From: Candidatus Agathobaculum pullicola
Lineage (GTDB): Bacteria > Bacillota > Clostridia > Oscillospirales > Butyricicoccaceae
Reading direction: 5' to 3'
DNA length: 35,214 nt
Assembly (NCBI GenBank): GCA_019115085.1
Contig: DXEF01000060.1
Location: 1-35,214, forward strand
A program made the translations under genes and the position numbers. Position 1 is the first letter of the stretch, and each line of letters opens with the position of its first letter. The notes under the pieces are model-generated. The model saw only the letters and a program-made list of their open reading frames with translations, was not told the DNA's origin and did no database searches. Shown here piece after piece: positions 31,483 to 35,214 of this stretch.

Positions 31483-32349
31483 ATGAAAATCGGTTTTAAT
31501 GAAGGCTGTAACCGTTTCTGCGAGAACCATTCCGTACTCGAGGATCTTGACCTGTGCGAAAAGTACGGTTTCGACTACATCGATATCCAGTCCGAGTGCC
31601 TTGATCGTGAGATTGCGGCGGGTAAGTACACGATTGACGATCTGGCGGCATGGTTTGCCGACCCGTCTCACAAGCTGCGTATGTTGTCCTATAACGCGCT
31701 GATCTTCTTCAACATGAAGCAGACATAGGCGGAAAAAGATGCGGTGATGGCTAAGCTCGATCAAATTATTGCGGACTGCCTCAAGTTGCAGTGCAAGATG
31801 ATTGCTGTTGTGCCGTCCATGGATTTGACTGTGCCAGCAACGCTGGATGAGATTCGCGCAGATGCGGTTGCAGTGCTCCGTGAAATGGTCAAGAAGGTTG
31901 AACTGCATGGCATCAAGCTATCCATTGAGTTCTGCGGCTGTCCGACCATGTCGATCAACCGTTTTGAGGATGCTTATGCGATTGTACAGGAAGTCAATCA
32001 TCCGCTCGTCGGCATCACGCTCGACCAGTATCACTTCCACGCAATGGCATCTTCGTTTGAGGCGCTTGAAAAAGCGGACGGAAAGAAGATTTTTGTCTGG
32101 CATCTCAACGGCATGGAGAATATGCCTTGCGGTGCGGCGTATAACAATGATGAGAAGCGTCTGTGGCCGGGTGAGCCGGGCGACTGCTTGGATCACAAGC
32201 GCTATGCAGACACGCTCAAGAAGATCGGTTTTGAGGGCGATGTCTCCACGATGGAGGTGTTCCGTCCGGACTACTATAAGCTTTCCAATGAGGAGAACAT
32301 CAAGAAGGCTGCGGAAGTCACGCGCGCGCATGTCGAAAAATATTGGTAA
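31483..32349 (+). pseudogene. Sugar phosphate isomerase/epimerase (TIM barrel, IolE/IolI-like) with amber stop
   Basis: One continuous frame of 288 codons is interrupted only by TAG at 31726 (NMKQT-stop-AEKDAVM). Elsewhere the AP-endonuclease-2-type barrel is complete: MKIGFNEGCNRFCENHSVLE, YGFDYIDIQSECLD, LSIEFCGCPTMSINRF, GITLDQYHFHAMAS, FVWHLNGMENMPCG and FEGDVSTMEVFRPDYY, with the metal-binding Glu, Asp/His and Glu positions. The likely ancestral codon is GAG, one change from TAG. It belongs with the preceding inositol-dehydrogenase-like gene (21-nt gap). Translation might restart at the ATG at 31747, but that would lack the first barrel strands. Confidence 0.8.
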
Positions 32350-32386
32350 CAGCTCTTTTTATCTTTCTATTATTCTCCTATTCAAT

Positions 32387-32424
32387 ACAAGGCAGGCGTA
32401 TCGGATATGATACGCCTGCCTTGT
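32387..32424. terminator. Bidirectional terminator-type hairpin
   Basis: ACAAGGCAGGCGTATC/GATACGCCTGCCTTGT is a perfect 16-bp stem (32387-32402/32409-32424) with a 6-nt loop. It lies between the convergent isomerase and AraC-type genes. Confidence 0.85.
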
Positions 32425-32457
32425 TTGTCAGAGGTGGTCACATGCGTGGACGGTTCA

Positions 32458-33327
32458 CTATACCGGATATTTGCGGAACAGACCGGGGGATATGCCTACG
32501 TGCTTGAGGAAGCTGTGGCTGAAATTCTCCTCGCTATTATAGTCGGTGACATACGCAATCTCCCCTACTGACTGTTTGGTTGAAGTGAGAAGATATTTTG
32601 CTTTGTCGATGCGGCGCAGCACGATGTATTCATAGGGTGAATAACCGGTGCGCGCCTTAAACTGCCGTGAAAAGTGTGATGGACTCAGGTTGACTGCTGC
32701 TGCAACATCCTGCACACTGATCGGCTCGCACAGGCGCTGGTTCATAAAACGGATCGATTGCGCAATGCGGTCGCTGCCATCCGAGATGCGCTCACCCTCA
32801 CCCAGCAGCAACAGGCATAGCACCCGATGAAGCAGCTGCGAGCAGGCAGCCTCGTTCGGACGTTCGCCTGCGGCGCAGCCATCGAGCAGCGTGCGGAGTG
32901 TTTGTGCAAGCTGGGTGGCCGCGTCCGATGCAAAGCATTGTGGGCCGCCATGCGCCTGCAAAATGCGTCGATAAAACACGCGTATATTCAGCCCGTTAAA
33001 CAGCGGCCAGATAAACTCCAGTCCATCCGACGCGGTGTACTTATACGGCTGGCGGCAGTCGAACAGCACAACCGGTCCTGCCGCCGCAAGGACCGGCATG
33101 CCGGACAACTCAAGTTCCATTGCACCGCTCCGAATAACAAACAGCATGATATTTCGGTTGTGATCGCCCTCCATCGCAATTTCCGAGCGATGGCTGAAAG
33201 AATACCTGCTGTCACAAAAGTAATGTCCACAGCGTAGTTGGATAGTAAAAAGGTCTCGTGCAAACGAAGATGGGGTGAAAAAGTATCGTTCTGACGTTTG
33301 ATGAATGCCTGATCCTGAAATCAGCAT
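32458..33327 (-). CDS. AraC-family transcriptional regulator
   Basis: 289 residues from ATG 33327; a GTG nine nt upstream is an alternative start. Residues about 10-130 form a cupin-like sensor arm (MLFVIRSGAMELELSGMPVL, VVLFDCRQPYKYTASDG). Residues about 185-289 carry two helix-turn-helix units, SVQDVAAAVNLSPSHFSRQF and SVGEIAYVTDYNSEENFSHS followed by FLKHVGISPGLFR. This is the standard AraC/XylS carbohydrate-regulator layout. It is divergent from the second isomerase/epimerase pseudogene, so it probably activated that gene in response to a sugar or polyol. Its frame is intact although the target gene is broken. Confidence 0.9.
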   Translation of the reverse strand: MLISGSGIHQTSERYFFTPSSFARDLFTIQLRCGHYFCDSRYSFSHRSEIAMEGDHNRNIMLFVIRSGAMELELSGMPVLAAAGPVVLFDCRQPYKYTASDGLEFIWPLFNGLNIRVFYRRILQAHGGPQCFASDAATQLAQTLRTLLDGCAAGERPNEAACSQLLHRVLCLLLLGEGERISDGSDRIAQSIRFMNQRLCEPISVQDVAAAVNLSPSHFSRQFKARTGYSPYEYIVLRRIDKAKYLLTSTKQSVGEIAYVTDYNSEENFSHSFLKHVGISPGLFRKYPV

Positions 33328-33419
33328 AATGCACACTTCTTTTATTTATCGCATCAGACTGCGATGGAATACGCTAGAATAAATAGCAGGATTTCGCAGG
33401 TTTATGGTGGATTGCATCA

Positions 33420-33448
33420 TTGGAAAACCGTATCTTGTGCCGTATAAT
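33420..33448 (+). promoter_or_regulatory. Promoter of the second isomerase/epimerase pseudogene
   Basis: -35 TTGGAA (33420-33425), 17-nt spacer, -10 TATAAT (33443-33448), 59 nt before the ATG with AAGGAGG ahead of it. Confidence 0.65.
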
Positions 33449-33507
33449 AAGACCATCGAAAGGGCCCGAAAACAAAATCAACCACATCCGGCAAGGAGGC
33501 ATCCCAT

Positions 33508-34121
33508 ATGAAAATCGCATTTGACGTGGACGTGCTGGCCAAGCAGATGTCCGTCAACGATTATGTTTACAAGGTAGCTGACTGAGGTTATCAATATATC
33601 GAGCAGTCCCCGCATCCGCGTATTAACCCGTTCTACAAGCATCCGTTGTTCTCCAAGGAGTGCGAGGAGGAGTATCGTCGCGCTCTGCGCGAGACTGTCG
33701 TAGAGATCTGGTTTACCGCTGGTCCGATCCGACAGAGGAGCAGCGCCAGCATGCGGTTGCAAACTGGAAGCGCATGATTGAGATTGCAGTCAACATGCGC
33801 GTGCCGGTCATCAACACCGAGTTCTCGGGCGATCCGAATCAGCAGGAGATCTGCAATGGTATGTTCTATAAGTCGATGGAGGAGCTGCTGCCCATGATTG
33901 AGCGCGAAGGCTTGCGCGTAGAGATTCAGTCCCATCCATAGGACTTCTGCGAGCTGAACGACGAGACCTGTGATATGGATTTCGCCGATAAGCAGCTCAA
34001 GCCCGACGCACCCAAGGTCGGCGGTGACAATATTATCTGTGTGTCCTATTTCGGCTTCCCTGAAAAGATGGATAAGCAGGCTCCCGAAGCGTTTGCGCGC
34101 ATCAAAAAAGAACTTCTCTAA
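33508..34121 (+). pseudogene. Second sugar phosphate isomerase/epimerase remnant
   Basis: It has an intact promoter and a strong ribosome site (AAGGAGG). The frame starts MKIAFDVDVLAKQMSVNDYV, stops at TGA 33583 (VAD-stop-GYQYIEQ, where TGG Trp is likely ancestral), then runs on. It shifts frame near 33700 into YRWSDPTEEQRQHAVANWKR and NTEFSGDPNQQEICNGMFYK, and stops at TAG 33939 (QSHP-stop-DFCELND, probably CAG). It resumes after a further internal loss and ends ICVSYFGFPEKMDKQAPEAF ... KKELL. At about 200 codons it is well short of the usual 280-340. Two stops, one frameshift and deletions make it a clear pseudogene. Confidence 0.85.
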
Positions 34122-34171
34122 CTTATATCACTTTTTCTTTCCTATTTTCCATCGGGTGAAACCTGAAACGC

Positions 34172-34197
34172 AAAAAGAGCGGGCAGCCGCTCTTTTT
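34172..34197 (+). terminator. Terminator after the isomerase remnant
   Basis: AAAAAGAGCGG/CCGCTCTTTTT, an 11-bp stem with GCAG loop ending in a T run. Confidence 0.9.
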
Positions 34198-34406
34198 GTG
34201 CTTTATGATGGTATAAAGCAATTTGACGGCAACCGCGGCGATAATCAGGGGGAGGCAGCGGAGCCTATATGGAGAGGTTGTTTGCAGTCCGGTCCAATGG
34301 GATTGCATCGGTAGCACATGGCCTCTTGAAAATACATAGCAGAGCCGCCCGGCGGATGGCTTTATGGTGTCATTTGCGGGGAAAACTTGCCCGGACAGCT
34401 TGAAAA
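34198..34406. other. Short intergenic stretch, nothing recognised
   Basis: No complete gene is visible. On the minus strand a short hydrophobic frame (LPLIIAAVAVKLLYTIIKHK) could be the tail of a lost membrane protein, but it runs into the terminator. Confidence 0.25.
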
Positions 34407-35214
34407 TGTAGGTTTGTCAAACATATTGGACAGAGAACTCTAAAGGAGAAAGCCAACCCAGAGGCCTCATAGGAAAGTTGTTGGAGCGGCGGTTATGGAC
34501 GGCAAGCTGCTTGGCAAAGTCGTTCAGCGAGTAAAAGCTGTGGCAGGAGTAAAACCACTTCTGATCCTCCCGGTGGCTGCGCTCCACCTTGCCGTTGTGA
34601 CGGGGTGTATAGGGGCGGATAAGTTTGTGGCGGATGCCCAGTCTGACAGCGGTGGCCTCAAAGAGGGTGGGTAGATCCCGCCTGCTGTTGGAAAAGCGGT
34701 TGGTGAACTCAAAGCCGTTGTCCGTCTGGACACATTCCACGCGGATGCCCCGTCGGGCATACCACTTAACCAGCTTTTTCAGGAAATCGGCGGAAGAATA
34801 TGTGCTCTGCTCCGGGTAAGCAGCCAGAAAGCGCAGGCGAGTGAACTCGTCTATGGCGGTATACTGAAACAGGCGCAGCTCCAGGTCTACAATGCACTTA
34901 CGGGGCACCACCTTTACATCCACCTAAACACGCTGGCCTGGATAGGTCATCTGCTCGTAAGGCTTTGGTTTATACACTTTTTTCTTTGAAGCAGCAGGAA
35001 ATAGCTCCAATTTGCGCATGACTCGGAACAAACTCTCCGGACGCCGAGTATAACCCCGTAGCCGCAGCCGGTGCCACAGCTCCACCATACCAAGGTTGGG
35101 ATTGCGGCGGCGCATATCGCGGATTAGTTTTATTTCTGCATCTGTGTGCTGGTTAGGATGGCTGTGCGGGCGTCTGGACTGGCAAGCCAGAGACTGCACC
35201 GTCCCATTTCAACG
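34407..35214 (-). mobile_element. IS481-like insertion sequence, one end and most of the transposase
   Basis: The element enters from the right edge and its transposase reads leftward. TGTAGGTTTGTCAAACATAT at 34407, just beyond the transposase stop, has the TGT start and position expected of an IS481-type terminal repeat. The other end lies outside the window, so the repeat cannot be confirmed. Confidence 0.6.
34417..35214 (-). pseudogene. IS481-family transposase with two in-frame stops
   Basis: One continuous minus-strand frame runs from the right edge to 34417. It includes an N-terminal helix-turn-helix part (SRRPHSHPNQHTDAEIKLIR, NPNLGMVELWHRLRLRGYTR) and a DDE integrase core. The core shows VDVKVVP with D at the first catalytic position, QYTAIDEFTRLRFLAAYPEQ, VQTDNGFEF with the second D, and RPYTPRHNGKVERSHREDQK with E. 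It is broken by TGA at 35211-35209 (R-stop-NGT, probably TGG) and TAG at 34926-34924 (PGQRV-stop-VDVK, where relatives have Gln, CAG). Both fit single transitions. The catalytic residues are kept, so decay looks recent. The gene's 5' end is outside the window. Confidence 0.8.

Noticed and set aside
31726-35211. In-frame TAG and TGA codons as evidence of stop-codon reassignment
   Set aside because: Stops replace different amino acids (Glu, Trp, Gln), occur with frameshifts, and are absent from the intact core genes, which end normally at TAA, TAG and TGA.
1-35214. CRISPR array
   Set aside because: No regularly spaced direct repeats of 25-40 nt were seen on either strand.

Overview
The window looks like a chromosomal segment of a moderately GC-rich, anaerobic, butyrate-metabolising gut Firmicute (class Clostridia). 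The nearest relatives are probably Oscillospirales such as Butyricicoccus or Agathobaculum; this is an inference, since no marker here fixes the species. Supporting signs are purine-rich Shine-Dalgarno (SD) sites, a Firmicutes-type BirA operator before bioY, a class III fructose-1,6-bisphosphatase, a flavodiiron protein, a butyryl-CoA-dehydrogenase-like fusion and an SLH-domain surface protein.

Layout. (1) About 1-4130: the distal late end of a prophage, with tail fibre, a tail-associated protein, membrane proteins, an r1t-type holin and a two-domain lysin. (2) 4263-5500, minus strand: a hicA-hicB-secB-like trio, which has the gene content of a toxin-antitoxin-chaperone (TAC) system, lying between the lysis genes and tRNA-Gly(CCC). 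The tRNA 3' end faces the prophage and is the likely attachment site. (3) 6130-17475: core chromosome. It holds BirA-controlled bioY; an operon joining an acyl-CoA dehydrogenase-EtfA-rubredoxin triple fusion to a flavodiiron protein, probably an oxygen-consuming electron chain; a multi-pass membrane protein coupled to an SLH/transglutaminase protein; fbp; a TtcA-like enzyme; and rplM-rpsI. (4) 17538-18350: a scar with a broken gene and an unrecognised ORF. (5) 18425-24425: a LysR regulator divergent from a six-gene redox operon (SDR, small coiled-coil protein, DLH-like hydrolase, Fe-alcohol dehydrogenase, Isf-like flavoprotein, ferredoxin-type aldo/keto reductase). A 16-bp and a 13-bp sequence from the LysR/SDR intergenic promoter recur identically at 24438-24557, so a second transcript probably belongs to the same regulon. 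(6) 24560-35214: a decaying accessory region. It contains remnants of a two-component system, a choloylglycine-hydrolase-family lipoprotein, a PaaK/CapK-like ligase, a DUF362 protein, an inositol-dehydrogenase-like oxidoreductase, two sugar-phosphate isomerase/epimerases and an IS481-like transposase, nearly all broken by frameshifts or in-frame stops. An ArsP-type permease, a LacI-type regulator and an AraC-type regulator still read through.

The best candidates for new biology are the prophage-edge HicAB-SecB trio, the acyl-CoA dehydrogenase-EtfA-rubredoxin/flavodiiron unit, and the LysR redox regulon with its duplicated promoter sequence. All functional statements come from reading the sequence and recalling families; no database search was run.
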